Source of the DNA: DASQBT01 sp963782495
GTDB taxonomy: Bacteria; Pseudomonadota; Gammaproteobacteria; Burkholderiales; Thiobacillaceae
Direction of reading: 5' to 3'
Length of the DNA stretch: 64,000 nt
Assembly (NCBI GenBank): GCA_963782495.1
Contig: CAWAJU010000009.1
Location: 475,266-539,265, forward strand
The notes beneath the pieces are model-generated. The model was not told the origin of the DNA, searched no databases, and saw only the letters and a list, made by a program, of their open reading frames with translations. The position numbers and the translations under genes were made by a program. Below, in pieces: positions 35,112 to 44,722 of this stretch. Each line of letters opens with the position of its first letter. Within the stretch, counting starts at the first letter, position 1.

Positions 35112-35836
35112 CAGCTTGACTCCAGGACCGATTGCTGGGCTCGGGTGATTTCGGCGATGCCCTCACCCGCCAGATCGAGCAAGGCATCAAGCGCCGCACG
35201 GGAAAACGGCTCGCCTTCTGCTGTCCCCTGCACTTCCACCATGCCACCCGTTCCGGTCATGACCACGTTCATGTCGGTGTCACAGCCGGAATCCTCCACA
35301 TAGTCAAGATCCAGCACCGGTTGGCCCCCAAATACCCCGACGGAAATAGCCGCGACACTGCCCCGGAGCGGCGATTCCACAATCGCGCCCTGCTGCAGCA
35401 GCCACTTGATCGCATCAGCCACTGCCACATAGGCCCCGGAAATGGAGGCGGTGCGGGTTCCGCCGTCCGCCTGGATGACATCGCAATCCACCTGTATGGT
35501 GCGTTCGCCGAGTTTCTTCAGATCCACTATTGCGCGAAGACTGCGGCCGATCAGACGCTGGATTTCCTGGGTGCGGCCGGACTGCTTGCCGCGCGCGGCT
35601 TCCCGGTCGATACGCGTATTGGTGGAACGGGGCAGCATGCCGTATTCCGCAGTCACCCAACCCTCCCCGCTGCCCTTCTTGTGAGGAGGAACCTTTTCCA
35701 GCACGCTGGCGGTGCAAAGGACCTGGGTGTCGCCGAATTCGATCAACACGGATCCTTCGGCGTGCCTGGTGTAGCGGCGGGTGATGCGGATGACGCGCAT
35801 CGCGTTGGCCGCGCGGCCGCTGGGGCGTTCACTCAA
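35111..35836 (-). CDS. rph: Ribonuclease PH
   Basis: The 241-residue phosphorolytic exonuclease trims tRNA 3' ends. It has GSVLIEFGDTQVLCTASV, KGSGEGWVTAEYGMLPRST, the RNA-binding SGRTQEIQRLIGRSLRA, LDLDYVEDSGCDTDMNVVMTG with the metal/phosphate-site Asp residues, and VEVQGTAEGEPFSR near the C-terminus. Length is typical and there is no sign of the frameshift known in some E. coli strains. Confidence 0.95.
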   Translation of the reverse strand: MSERPSGRAANAMRVIRITRRYTRHAEGSVLIEFGDTQVLCTASVLEKVPPHKKGSGEGWVTAEYGMLPRSTNTRIDREAARGKQSGRTQEIQRLIGRSLRAIVDLKKLGERTIQVDCDVIQADGGTRTASISGAYVAVADAIKWLLQQGAIVESPLRGSVAAISVGVFGGQPVLDLDYVEDSGCDTDMNVVMTGTGGMVEVQGTAEGEPFSRAALDALLDLAGEGIAEITRAQQSVLESS

Positions 35837-35873
35837 TGGATTTCTCCTGAAACAGACCGGAGAATTTTACACC

Positions 35874-36776
35874 CTAGGTCTTGAGCTTCTGAATTGCGTT
35901 CTGAATTTCGGCAATCGCCCGCTCAATTTCATCATCCGAGATGGTCGCGGCCTTGCCCGGCTGGGGCTTGTCGATCTGCGTTGTGAATACATTCTCGGGC
36001 AAGGACAAGGTGGAAATCGCTTCAGCGCCCGGTTTCTTGGGCTCGCCCCAGGTCATGGTAACCAGTGAAAGGTTGTCCCCGTTTTCCCCGCCGCGAAATT
36101 CGGCATGGTCCATCAAATGGCGAACCGCGTCCTCCAGGCTGTAGGCCGAGAGAATGGCGGCAATTTCCGGAATTGTGACCGAGCCCCAGATCCCGTCCGA
36201 GCACAGCAACATTGTGTCGCCGTCATGCATGGGCATGGGCATGCTGCACTCGACGACCGGTGCCATATAGCCGCCCAGACAGTTGCTGACCTTGTTGCGG
36301 TCAGGGTGGGTAAGCGCCTCTTCTTCCGAAATCAGGCCCTCGCGCACTAGTTGAGCGACGGCAGTGTGGTCTTCGGTGCGTGCAATCAGCTTGCCCTCGC
36401 TGAAGTAATACAGACGCGAATCGCCCACATGTGCCCAGTACGCCGTGCCGTCCTGCACCACGACTGCCACGCATGTGGTATGGGGAATCTCCAGCAAGTC
36501 GTGTTCGACTGCGTGGTCGTTGATGGCATAGTGGGCACGCAGGATCGTATCGTTTAGAAAGTCCTGCGGGTCAGACAGGCGGGGCTTGGCAAGGCGCTGG
36601 AAATATTCGGTCAGTACCTGCACACCAATCTGGGCCGCAACCTCACCATGCATGTGCCCACCCATGCCATCGGCCACTACCATGAGCAAGGCATCGCGGC
36701 TGTAGGAATAGGCCACCCGATCCTGGTTGTTCTTGCGTCCCCCCTGCCTGGACGCCTGATAGATGGTGAATTTCAT
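35874..36776 (-). CDS. PP2C-family serine/threonine phosphatase
   Basis: The 300-residue protein has the PP2C metal-site motifs: NNQDRVAY, LMVVADGMGGHMHGE, YWAHVGDSRLYYF, LLCSDGIWGSV and ENGDNLSLV with the final Asp. It would dephosphorylate Ser/Thr residues with Mn/Mg in the cytoplasm. A short C-terminal extension of about 50 residues ends in a helical EIERAIAEIQNAIQKLK. It lies 32 bases downstream of a Ser/Thr kinase gene, so they probably act as an opposed pair. The order yicC(divergent)-kinase-phosphatase-rph-rdgB-hemW recurs in betaproteobacteria. Confidence 0.92.
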   Translation of the reverse strand: MKFTIYQASRQGGRKNNQDRVAYSYSRDALLMVVADGMGGHMHGEVAAQIGVQVLTEYFQRLAKPRLSDPQDFLNDTILRAHYAINDHAVEHDLLEIPHTTCVAVVVQDGTAYWAHVGDSRLYYFSEGKLIARTEDHTAVAQLVREGLISEEEALTHPDRNKVSNCLGGYMAPVVECSMPMPMHDGDTMLLCSDGIWGSVTIPEIAAILSAYSLEDAVRHLMDHAEFRGGENGDNLSLVTMTWGEPKKPGAEAISTLSLPENVFTTQIDKPQPGKAATISDDEIERAIAEIQNAIQKLKT

Positions 36777-36808
36777 CGTCTGACTGTTTTTTTATCGCAA
36801 TTGTCGAA

Positions 36809-37753
36809 TCAGAATAATTCCTTGTTGAGAGACTTCTTCAGACTTTTCAGCAAGGAACGTCTACGCGGCGCCAGTGCCGTACCGTCCATGAGAACTTTTT
36901 GCAGCTTGAAAACACTTTGCGGCCGTTCCATGTAATTGAGCTTGAGGCACCAATCGATTGTTTCCAATAACTGGTCTGAGAATTCCCCCACCCAGGTTTC
37001 GGTCGCCAGGTTCAGCTTGTCATTCAACAACCTGGCGTCCGCTGCCTGCGGGGGAAAGCCCGCAAGGCAGGCGTACATGCTGGCGCCGACGCTGTAGATG
37101 TCGGTCCATGGTCCCAGGCGTTCCCGGTTATGGTATTGCTCGGGAGCGGCAAACCCCGGCGTATACATGGGCTGCAAACGCGACTCTTCCAGTGTAAGAG
37201 TCTGCCGGGCGGCACCGAAGTCAATCAACACGGGCGAGCCATCCTGCCGGATGTAAATATTCGAGGGCTTGATGTCCAGGTGCAGCAACTTGTGCGTATG
37301 CACCTGGCGCAGACCGTTGAGGAGCTCAGCGAATACCCGGCGGATCAGACCTTCGCGGATGTTGTCCTTATGGGTCTGGATGTGCTGTTGCAGGGTCTTG
37401 CCCCGTTCATAACGCATCACCATGTAAACCGTGTCGTTGGCGCGAAAGAAATTGGTAACCCGCACCACATTGGGGTGATTGATCTTGGCCAGCGCGCGAC
37501 CTTCCTCGAAAAAGCATTTCATGCCGTGACGGAAGATGGCCTGAGTGTCTTCCGAGTTGGCCTGAACCAGCACCGAGCCGTCGGTGCGCAGCACCAGCGC
37601 ACCGGGCAGGTACTCCTTGATCGCCACAGCCGTATTCTCGATGTCCCTGGCCAGATAGACCATGCTAAACCCGCCACCGCCGATCTTTCGGACGATGCTA
37701 TAGTCGTTCAGCTTGTAGCCATTGGGGAGAGCCTGGTTGGGTTGAGTCGCCAT
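36809..37753 (-). CDS. Hanks-type serine/threonine protein kinase
   Basis: The 314-residue soluble protein is a nearly bare kinase domain: Gly-loop GGGGFSMVYLARD, Lys in VAIKEYLPG, catalytic loop HLDIKPSNI, metal-binding DFGAARQT and the APEQY segment. The catalytic loop has Leu instead of Arg before the Asp (HLD, not HRD), which suggests that activation-loop phosphorylation is not needed. There is no membrane helix or sensory domain. Followed by a PP2C phosphatase, and divergent from yicC across an 83-base gap. Confidence 0.92.
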   Translation of the reverse strand: MATQPNQALPNGYKLNDYSIVRKIGGGGFSMVYLARDIENTAVAIKEYLPGALVLRTDGSVLVQANSEDTQAIFRHGMKCFFEEGRALAKINHPNVVRVTNFFRANDTVYMVMRYERGKTLQQHIQTHKDNIREGLIRRVFAELLNGLRQVHTHKLLHLDIKPSNIYIRQDGSPVLIDFGAARQTLTLEESRLQPMYTPGFAAPEQYHNRERLGPWTDIYSVGASMYACLAGFPPQAADARLLNDKLNLATETWVGEFSDQLLETIDWCLKLNYMERPQSVFKLQKVLMDGTALAPRRRSLLKSLKKSLNKELF

Positions 37754-37836
37754 AATCTACGAACTATTATCCTTATTTCATCAGCCAATGTCAGTTTGGC
37801 TGCCCATTATTCACTCAGTAAAGAATACCCACCATC

Positions 37837-38700
37837 ATGATCGCCAGCATGACCGGCTTCGCGGCCCGACACTTGGATTTGGGTTCTGCCCAAGCCACCT
37901 TGGAACTGCGTTCCGTCAACCAGCGTTATCTGGAGATCAGTTTTCGTTTGCCGGAAGAACTACGCCAGATGGAACCCGCCCTCAGGGAAATGATCAGCCA
38001 GCGCCTCTCGCGCGGCAAGGTGGAGTGCCGAATTGCCCTCGCCTTGCACCCCCATGCACGTTCAGATATCGGCCTGAATGAGGCGACACTTGAGTCCCTT
38101 CTCTCCTGGCAAGTTCGGGTGAAAATGCGCTCTCCCGAGGCCATGCCACTCAGCGTGGCAGACATACTTCGCTGGCCCGGCTTAGTAGAGAGCGACTCGT
38201 CCACGACAGACTGGAATGAGCCCTTGCTGGAGGCGGCCGGTCAACTGCTCAACGAACTGGTCAACAGCCGCAAGCGCGAAGGTGACAAACTCAAACAATT
38301 CCTGCTCACGCGACTGACTGACTGTGAGGCCCAGATTTCTGCCCTGCTTCCACGCCTGCCCGAAATCGTCGCCAGCTTCAGGGACAAACTCGCCGCCCGC
38401 CTGAATGAGGCCCTGGGGCAGGACAACTACGAACGGCTGGCGCAGGAATTGGCCCTGTTTGCGCAGAAGACCGATGTGCAGGAGGAAATCTCTCGGCTGA
38501 CTACCCACTTTGGAGAAATCCGGCGGATATTGGACAAGGGTGGCGCCGCTGGCAAACGCCTGGATTTTCTGATGCAGGAACTGCACCGTGAAGCCAACAC
38601 CCTGGGTTCCAAGTCCGTATCTGCCGAAATGTCCAGCACCTCCCTCGAACTGAAAGTCCTGATCGAGCAAATGCGCGAACAGGTTCAGAACATCGAATAG
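37837..38700 (+). CDS. yicC: YicC family endoribonuclease
   Basis: The 287-residue protein begins IASMTGFAARHLDLGSAQATLELRSVNQRYLEISFRLPEE, the YicC N-terminal signature. It ends with EISRLTTHFGEIRRILDKGGAAGKRLDFLMQELHREANTLGSKS, the DUF1732 region. E. coli YicC is an endoribonuclease involved in small-RNA turnover. In most relatives gmk follows directly; here about 11 kb of opposite-strand genes intervene. Confidence 0.93.
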   Translation: MIASMTGFAARHLDLGSAQATLELRSVNQRYLEISFRLPEELRQMEPALREMISQRLSRGKVECRIALALHPHARSDIGLNEATLESLLSWQVRVKMRSPEAMPLSVADILRWPGLVESDSSTTDWNEPLLEAAGQLLNELVNSRKREGDKLKQFLLTRLTDCEAQISALLPRLPEIVASFRDKLAARLNEALGQDNYERLAQELALFAQKTDVQEEISRLTTHFGEIRRILDKGGAAGKRLDFLMQELHREANTLGSKSVSAEMSSTSLELKVLIEQMREQVQNIE

Positions 38701-38789
38701 GCCAGCAGGGAGTTGGTCCATCTGGCCCCGGACCGGTTCTTGCCTTCCTGGACATCCGGTAGCGGCGCGGGGCCGACGCCGACCCCCGC

Positions 38790-39239
38790 TTAATGCGATT
38801 TTTGTTCGCTCACGGCATACCTTACGAGCAACGGTGAGTGGCCTTGCATGGTTACGGCGAGAACGATCTTGCTGTGGCTGTCCAGCTTGATCTTCGCATC
38901 CTTGGCCAGCAATTCGTTCTCGCCTTGCGCGGCCAGCTTGACCGACGTCTTGTTCTTCCCGGTTAGTAGAGTCGCGGAGCCGGATGCGCCGGCTGTCGAC
39001 TGGGGCGTGCCGCCATGATCGGTCACCCAAACATGCACTTCGCCATTGCCGGCCACCACCTCGAAATGGTAGGCATCCGCCATGCGAACCATACCCCCAT
39101 GCGGACCGGTGATGGTCATGAGGTATTCATTGCTGTGCGCCGACGCTGCACCGCAGGACAGGACTAACAAGCCCAATAACGACAGGCGAGCAACAAATCG
39201 GTTTAGGGACTTCGCGCAAAATGTTTTCTGAATTGACAT
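38790..39239 (-). CDS. Small exported protein of unknown function, last gene of the RND cluster
   Basis: From ATG 39239, with a strong GGAGGAG ribosome site, the 149-residue protein has a signal peptide (RLSLLGLLVLSCGAASA) and a mature part starting HSNEYLMTITGPHGGMVRMADAYHFEVV. The PHGG...FE.V pattern resembles the small metal-related domains often found fused to, or encoded beside, CusB/CzcB-type adaptors. His residues (HVWVTDHGG, QGHSPLL) are spread along it. It follows the CusA-like pump on the same strand, 80 bases on, so it is probably a periplasmic accessory. I do not recognise a named family. Confidence 0.7.
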   Translation of the reverse strand: MSIQKTFCAKSLNRFVARLSLLGLLVLSCGAASAHSNEYLMTITGPHGGMVRMADAYHFEVVAGNGEVHVWVTDHGGTPQSTAGASGSATLLTGKNKTSVKLAAQGENELLAKDAKIKLDSHSKIVLAVTMQGHSPLLVRYAVSEQKSH

Positions 39240-39319
39240 GACGCCACTCCTCCGTTTTCTATCCATCTAACAATAGATTCAAGCCCGACCCGCTACGGCC
39301 GGAACATGAAGTTCAAATG

Positions 39320-42300
39320 CTAAAACTCTGCCTCTTCTTTCGCCTGTTCCAGCAATCGCCGCACCGGCTCTTCGCCCCAGGCGTAAAACATCACGGGCGT
39401 AAGCAAGGTATCCAGCACGGTCGAACTGATCAGTCCGCCGAAGATGACGACCGCGACCGGATGCAGTATTTCCTTGCCCGGTTGGTCTCCGGACAGCATC
39501 AAGGGAAGCAGCGCGAAGGCCGCAATCATGGCAGTCATGAGCACCGGCGCCAGACGTTCGAGCGAACCCCGGATCACCAGCTGTCTGCCAAATACCTCCC
39601 CCTCATGCGCCATCAAATTGATGTAATGACTGATCTTCAGGATGCCGTTGCGCGCGCTGATACCGGTGAGCGTGATGAAGCCTATCATGCTGGCAATGGA
39701 CAAGGGACTTCCGCTCAGCGCAAGTGCCGCGACGCTGCCCACCAGGGCAAGAGGAATGTTACCGAGTATGATCAGCGCCAGCCTGAGTGATCGATAACGG
39801 CTGTAGAGAATGACCAGAATCAGAACGACCGAAATCGTGCCAAGTTGGGCTATCAATGAAGTCGCCTCCTCCTGCGCCTTGTACTGACCTTCCAGGTCAA
39901 AATAATAACCTTGGGGCAGCTTGGTCCTGGCCATTTCCTTTCTTACGTTTTCGATCGTCTTTGACAGGTCAACGCCTGCGTTGTTGGCCGATATGACGAT
40001 GCGCCGGTGGCCTTTTTCGTGGCCGATCTGAATGGGCGATCTTTGCTCGCTCAACTGCGCGACGAAATGCAGCGGGATATAGCCGGTAGGCGTCTTTAGC
40101 AGCAGGTTACCCAGCGATTCCCTGGTGCGCCCCGATTCCCGCAGGCGGATAACGACGTCAAAACGACGATTGCCATCGATTACTTGCGATACAACCTTTC
40201 CGTTTGACAAGGTTTCCAGCGCACTGACGATGGATTCTGCCGTTATCCCGTATTGTCTGGCCTTTGTGTAGTCGACGCGAATCTGCAACTCGTGGGCGGT
40301 CACCTGCCGCTCGACCTGAACATCCACCAGGCCTGGGGTTTGCTTGAGGCGGCCATACAGATCGAACGCCAGGGTTTGCAGCGTGTCCAGGTCGTCGCCA
40401 AATATCTTGAGCGAAATTTGCGCGCGCACACCGGACAGCAAATGATCCAGCCGGTGCGAAATGGGCTGGCCGATATTCAGCGTTGCCGGAAGTACTTCCA
40501 GGCGGCTGCGTATGTCCTTGATGACCTCCTCCTTGGAACGTTCCAGGTCCTTGAGATCGACGTCTATTTCGCTGTAATGCACGCCTTCTGCGTGTTCATC
40601 GAGTTCCGCGCGTCCGGTCCGGCGCCCAACCTTGGTTACCTCAGGGACTTCCAAAAGCAGCTTTTCCGCGAGGGTGCCGATGCGGTTGGACATGGACAGC
40701 GAGGTTCCTGGATTGGCCAGCACGTTGATTGTAAGCGTGCCCTCGTTGAAAGGCGGCAAAAACGCGCGGGGAAAGAATGGCACCGACGCCGCAGCGATAA
40801 CCACCGCCACAACCGCACCGGCAAACAGCAGCTTGCCGTGATCAAACGACCATTGGAGGACGCGCGTATCCCATTGTTTGAGCTTGACCAGCAACCAGCT
40901 GTCGCCGTGCAGCAATTGCTTTGTCTTTGGCAGCAGGTAGTAGGACAGGACTGGGGTGAGCGTAATGGAGACCAGCATGCTGGCAAGAATGGAGATGATG
41001 TACGCAATACCGAGCGGAGCGAAAAAGCGCCCTTCGATGCCGGATAGCGCGAAGAGCGGCACGAACACTAGGACGATGATGACGGTTGCGTAATAGATTC
41101 CCGACCGCACCTCCAGGGTAGCGGCCATGACAACTTGCAATGCGGGCTTTCCGCCCTGTTCCTGAGCGTTCTGCTTCAGGCGGCGAAATACGTTTTCCAC
41201 GCCGACGACTGCATCATCCACCAGTTCGCCGATGGCAATCGCAATCCCTCCCAGCGTCATGCTGTTGATGGTGTAACCCAGTTGGCGAAAGACCAGGGCG
41301 GTAATCAACACCGATACGGGGATCGCAATCAGGCTGATGAGGGTGATGCGGAGATTGAGCAGAAACAGCAGCAGGACCAGGGCCACGATAACGGCCGCAT
41401 GAATCATTGTGTCGCGCAGATTATCCAGGGATCTTTCGATGAAGGCAGCCTGGCGGAACAGAATTTCCACACTTATGTCCGCCGGTATCGCTGCCGACAT
41501 TTTTGCCAGCGATGCCTCAATCTCCCGTGTAAGCAGCAAGGTATCTGCTCCAGGCTGTTTCTGAACTGCGAGGATGACCGCGGGAGCGGCTTCGGCGCTG
41601 GCGTCACCTCGCTTGACCTTGGGGGCAAAACTGACTTCGGCGACCTGGCCGAGCAGCACCGGCGCTTCATTGTGGTAACCCACAACCGTGTTTTGCAGGT
41701 CTTCGAGCCTCTGTGTGCGCCCGATATTTCGCACCACATATTCATCCGGCCCCTCTTCGAGGAAGCCACCGCCGGAGTTGGCGGAAAAACCCCTTACCGC
41801 CGTCTCAAGCTGATCCAGGGTAATGCCAAGCTGCTGGAGTTTGATGGTGTCGGGGCTGATCTGGTATTGCTTGACCTCGCCCCCGATCGGTATGACTTGG
41901 GACACGCCACTGATCGTCAACAGCCGCGGCCGCATATCCCAGTCGGCGATCTCCCTCAGCTTCATCGGGCTGACCTGGCCAGTCCTGGATTTGAGGGCGA
42001 TCAGCATGATCTCGCCCATAATCGAATTGATCGGCCCAATCTGAGGGGTTATCGAAGGCGGCAGTTGATCGCGAATGATGTTGAGCCGTTCCGCGACCTG
42101 CTGGCGGATGCGGTAGATGTCCGCCCCCCAGTCAAATTCCACATACACGACCGATAGTCCAAGGCCGGAAACCGAGCGCACGCGGGTGACGCCCGGCAGC
42201 CCGGCTACGGAAGTCTCTATGGGAAATGACAGGAGTTGTTCGACGTCGGCCGGCGCCATCCCGCCAGCTTCGGTCATGATGACGACGACCGGCTTGTTCA

Positions 42301-42424
42301 GGTCAGGCAACGCGTCAACCGGCAGTTTTTTCAGATTGAGCGCGCCGAACGTCAGCAGCAGTACGGCCAGGGTCAGCACCATGAGACGCTGCCTCAGGCT
42401 GAAGTCAATAATCCAGTTGAACAT
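39320..42424 (-). CDS. CusA/CzcA-like RND efflux permease
   Basis: The 1034-residue protein is a full RND pump with 12 membrane helices and two large periplasmic loops. It begins WIIDFSLRQRLMVLTLAVLLLTFG and contains the RND landmarks VFVPLFALSGIEGRFFAPLG and the TM4 segment GELVDDAVVGVENVFRRLKQN. The last corresponds to the acidic proton-relay motif of heavy-metal pumps, though the first position is Glu rather than the usual Asp. The family exports Cu, Ag, Zn, Co or Cd by proton antiport together with a periplasmic adaptor and an outer-membrane channel. The adaptor is next upstream (9-base gap); no outer-membrane channel is encoded in the window. Metal specificity cannot be assigned. Confidence 0.88.
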   Translation of the reverse strand: MFNWIIDFSLRQRLMVLTLAVLLLTFGALNLKKLPVDALPDLNKPVVVIMTEAGGMAPADVEQLLSFPIETSVAGLPGVTRVRSVSGLGLSVVYVEFDWGADIYRIRQQVAERLNIIRDQLPPSITPQIGPINSIMGEIMLIALKSRTGQVSPMKLREIADWDMRPRLLTISGVSQVIPIGGEVKQYQISPDTIKLQQLGITLDQLETAVRGFSANSGGGFLEEGPDEYVVRNIGRTQRLEDLQNTVVGYHNEAPVLLGQVAEVSFAPKVKRGDASAEAAPAVILAVQKQPGADTLLLTREIEASLAKMSAAIPADISVEILFRQAAFIERSLDNLRDTMIHAAVIVALVLLLFLLNLRITLISLIAIPVSVLITALVFRQLGYTINSMTLGGIAIAIGELVDDAVVGVENVFRRLKQNAQEQGGKPALQVVMAATLEVRSGIYYATVIIVLVFVPLFALSGIEGRFFAPLGIAYIISILASMLVSITLTPVLSYYLLPKTKQLLHGDSWLLVKLKQWDTRVLQWSFDHGKLLFAGAVVAVVIAAASVPFFPRAFLPPFNEGTLTINVLANPGTSLSMSNRIGTLAEKLLLEVPEVTKVGRRTGRAELDEHAEGVHYSEIDVDLKDLERSKEEVIKDIRSRLEVLPATLNIGQPISHRLDHLLSGVRAQISLKIFGDDLDTLQTLAFDLYGRLKQTPGLVDVQVERQVTAHELQIRVDYTKARQYGITAESIVSALETLSNGKVVSQVIDGNRRFDVVIRLRESGRTRESLGNLLLKTPTGYIPLHFVAQLSEQRSPIQIGHEKGHRRIVISANNAGVDLSKTIENVRKEMARTKLPQGYYFDLEGQYKAQEEATSLIAQLGTISVVLILVILYSRYRSLRLALIILGNIPLALVGSVAALALSGSPLSIASMIGFITLTGISARNGILKISHYINLMAHEGEVFGRQLVIRGSLERLAPVLMTAMIAAFALLPLMLSGDQPGKEILHPVAVVIFGGLISSTVLDTLLTPVMFYAWGEEPVRRLLEQAKEEAEF

Positions 42425-42433
42425 GGCGCGGCG

Positions 42434-44203
42434 TTACCTGACTTGGGCCAGAAACGACGCACCTTCTGTCACCACGCGGTCGCCGGGAGACAGCCCCTCC
42501 AGCACAACCGCGGTCTTGCTGTTCAACACCTGGACTTTGACTCTCTTCGGAGTAAACCATTCAGCCGACTGATGCACCCACACCACGGCCTGGTCCTGGG
42601 TCTCGCCTTGAAGGCTTCCAAGCAGGCTTTCACTGGGAACTTCCATGCCCTTGATGCGCTCTCCAGTGCGCACAAGCACCGTGACAGGCTGGCCTATTGG
42701 CAAGGGTGTGCCTTGGACTTTCAGCCCAAACTGCAAGGGGATCGCCTGATTGCGAAGCTGATATCCCTGTCCCTTGTAGACCAGTTCCAGCTCCTTGCCA
42801 TCTGCCGTAAGCGCCCGCGCAGTGGAAATCTCGGCGGGGAGATTGCTGTCATAGTCCAGCGCTTCCACCCATAGGTTGTTCGGGTCCACGATTTCGAACA
42901 GGGGTTGGCCGGGCGCCACGACCTGCCCGATGAAGGTGCTCGACCGGCTGATGACCCCCGAGATGGGGGCACGCAGCCCCACGTGGTGAAACAGGCTCTT
43001 TTCCGTTGCGACCTGCTGTTCCGCAAACGCCTTGTTCTCTGCCGTCATGCGTTCAACCTGCACGTTGACGCCCATATTGTTCATCGTGCGAAGCTGGTCC
43101 TCGAGACGCTGCAGCTGTTTGCCGCTCAGGAATCGATCCTTTTTCAGGGTAACCAGCTGGGACTCCTGGGCGGCCCGCTCGACGCTGGTGAGGGTCGGCT
43201 TCACGAAGCCAAGGACCAGGCCCTTCTGCACCCGCTGGCCCAGATTGGGAAGACCGGCGGGTGGCGCCTCTATGACGCCTGCCAGTGCCGCCTGCACACT
43301 CCCGCTGTGGTTGGGGTCGGCAATGACTTGGCCTGCAAGCGGAACATCCTTCGCTACCATGGCTTCGCTGGCCACCATGGTACGGATGCCGAGAATATTC
43401 TGCGCCGCCTTGGGCACGAACACCCTGCCGTCAGCCAGCTTGAATGCCCGCGTTCCCAGCTTTCCCGGATTGGCGGTCGGGCGATGTGGCCCGTCGTCGT
43501 CCTCGTGGGCCCATGCGGGTGTAACCTGGACCGTGAACAGCAGGGCCACAGACAAGCCGACAACGACGCGCATGGAGCCCTTGCCGGCTCGGCGCGCGAA
43601 CTTGAGCACAAGCCAAAGCCCAGCGAGGATCAGAACACCGAGCGCCACGCGTTTCAAGTATCGCAGTGTGGCCGATTCTTCCGTCGACGCGGTCTTGCCC
43701 TTCAATGTCGCGACAAGCAAATCACTGACTTGATCGCCGGTCACGCTAAACATGAGTTGGTGATCGCCACCGGGGTCAAGCCCGTCCGCCGCAACGCTGT
43801 ATATTCCATCTCCTTCGGGTTTGGCGGACCACGTCTTCTGGCCTTCCGAGACTTCGACGGTGACCTGGTCAAGCGGCTCATTGCTTGCGTAGCGATCGAC
43901 ATAGAGCCAGAGTTTGTCTCCCTTGGCGACACCGACCAATTCGATGTCCTCGGACCTGGCTTCCAGGCGCGACTCGTCGGCAGGCATGGCCGCCGGTATC
44001 GGGGCCTCCTGGGGCCCCTCGTCGTCTACGCCACCATGGGCCAAGGCCCGTGTCGGTGCGAGAGAAGCCGCGATCAGGAAAACCACAAGCAGCAGGAGGG
44101 ACAGATTGACTTTCGTCCCGCGTGCCCAAGGTATGGGACTGGAATTTCCCGCCCGCCCGCAGAATTGCAGGCATTCGCTCCCCCGTCGATTCAAGCACGC
44201 CAT
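42434..44203 (-). CDS. RND periplasmic adaptor with a fused N-terminal module
   Basis: The 589-residue protein looks like two joined proteins. Residues 1-210 carry a signal sequence (NLSLLLLVVFLIAASL, then a His/acidic patch AHGGVDDEG), a beta domain and a membrane helix (about 185-202, ending KFARRAGKGS). At Met211 a second signal-like stretch begins (RVVVGLSVALLFTVQV) and ends AWAHEDDDGPHRP. The remainder is a membrane-fusion adaptor with a hairpin (TAENKAFAEQQVATEKSLFHH), LRAPISGVISRSSTFIGQVV and VVWVHQSAEWFTPKRVKV. It should dock onto the CusA-like pump encoded next. The His-rich N-termini suggest metal binding. Confidence 0.8.
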   Translation of the reverse strand: MACLNRRGSECLQFCGRAGNSSPIPWARGTKVNLSLLLLVVFLIAASLAPTRALAHGGVDDEGPQEAPIPAAMPADESRLEARSEDIELVGVAKGDKLWLYVDRYASNEPLDQVTVEVSEGQKTWSAKPEGDGIYSVAADGLDPGGDHQLMFSVTGDQVSDLLVATLKGKTASTEESATLRYLKRVALGVLILAGLWLVLKFARRAGKGSMRVVVGLSVALLFTVQVTPAWAHEDDDGPHRPTANPGKLGTRAFKLADGRVFVPKAAQNILGIRTMVASEAMVAKDVPLAGQVIADPNHSGSVQAALAGVIEAPPAGLPNLGQRVQKGLVLGFVKPTLTSVERAAQESQLVTLKKDRFLSGKQLQRLEDQLRTMNNMGVNVQVERMTAENKAFAEQQVATEKSLFHHVGLRAPISGVISRSSTFIGQVVAPGQPLFEIVDPNNLWVEALDYDSNLPAEISTARALTADGKELELVYKGQGYQLRNQAIPLQFGLKVQGTPLPIGQPVTVLVRTGERIKGMEVPSESLLGSLQGETQDQAVVWVHQSAEWFTPKRVKVQVLNSKTAVVLEGLSPGDRVVTEGASFLAQVR

Positions 44204-44722
44204 GATTTTTTTATCCTATGCGTATCAGACCAGGTCAACCACGCCCAGTTTTAAAACAGCTCCAGCCGTTAAATCGGCGGCGACCGGGCGCTCCTCCTCA
44301 AGTTCATCGACCGCGGACGTTACAACTTAAGCCAGTTTGGGATCATTCAAGTCGCGACGTCTTGGCCGACCACGCTGGCTGGTCTTTCCTCAGCCCTGTC
44401 TGGGAGCCTTGCGACGCATGCAAAGTTCCTGCGGAAGACTTGGTAATTGAGGAGTACTCACGTTTCACTTCATTTCTTCCGGATCCGCGCACGCGCTGTC
44501 TTGCAGAGCATCGGAAGCTTTGATTCTCGCAGCCATCTGGTTGTGCAGCAGATGTTCCACCCCTGCAGGCGTCACATTGCTACCAAGACGAGCACCGGTC
44601 GAAAATAGAGTATTGCCTGGAGGTCATGAAACGCCCCAACACATTGGCTTAGGGAACCGGGCCCAGCAATCAGCCTCGGGGCCGTTCCCTTTGAGCCGTG
44701 CGCATGGTCGCGACGATCTTGC
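44204..44722. other. Gene-free gap upstream of the RND genes
   Basis: This 519-base stretch between the adaptor and the ankyrin gene has no frame with recognisable content or start signals. Composition is more even than in the neighbouring genes. It should include the adaptor promoter near its left end (TTTTTTTATCC just left of 44220) but I could not identify boxes with confidence. Confidence 0.5.

Noticed and set aside
42905..44254. A 449-codon plus-strand frame opposite the RND adaptor
   Set aside because: Antisense to a well-supported adaptor gene; no family features.
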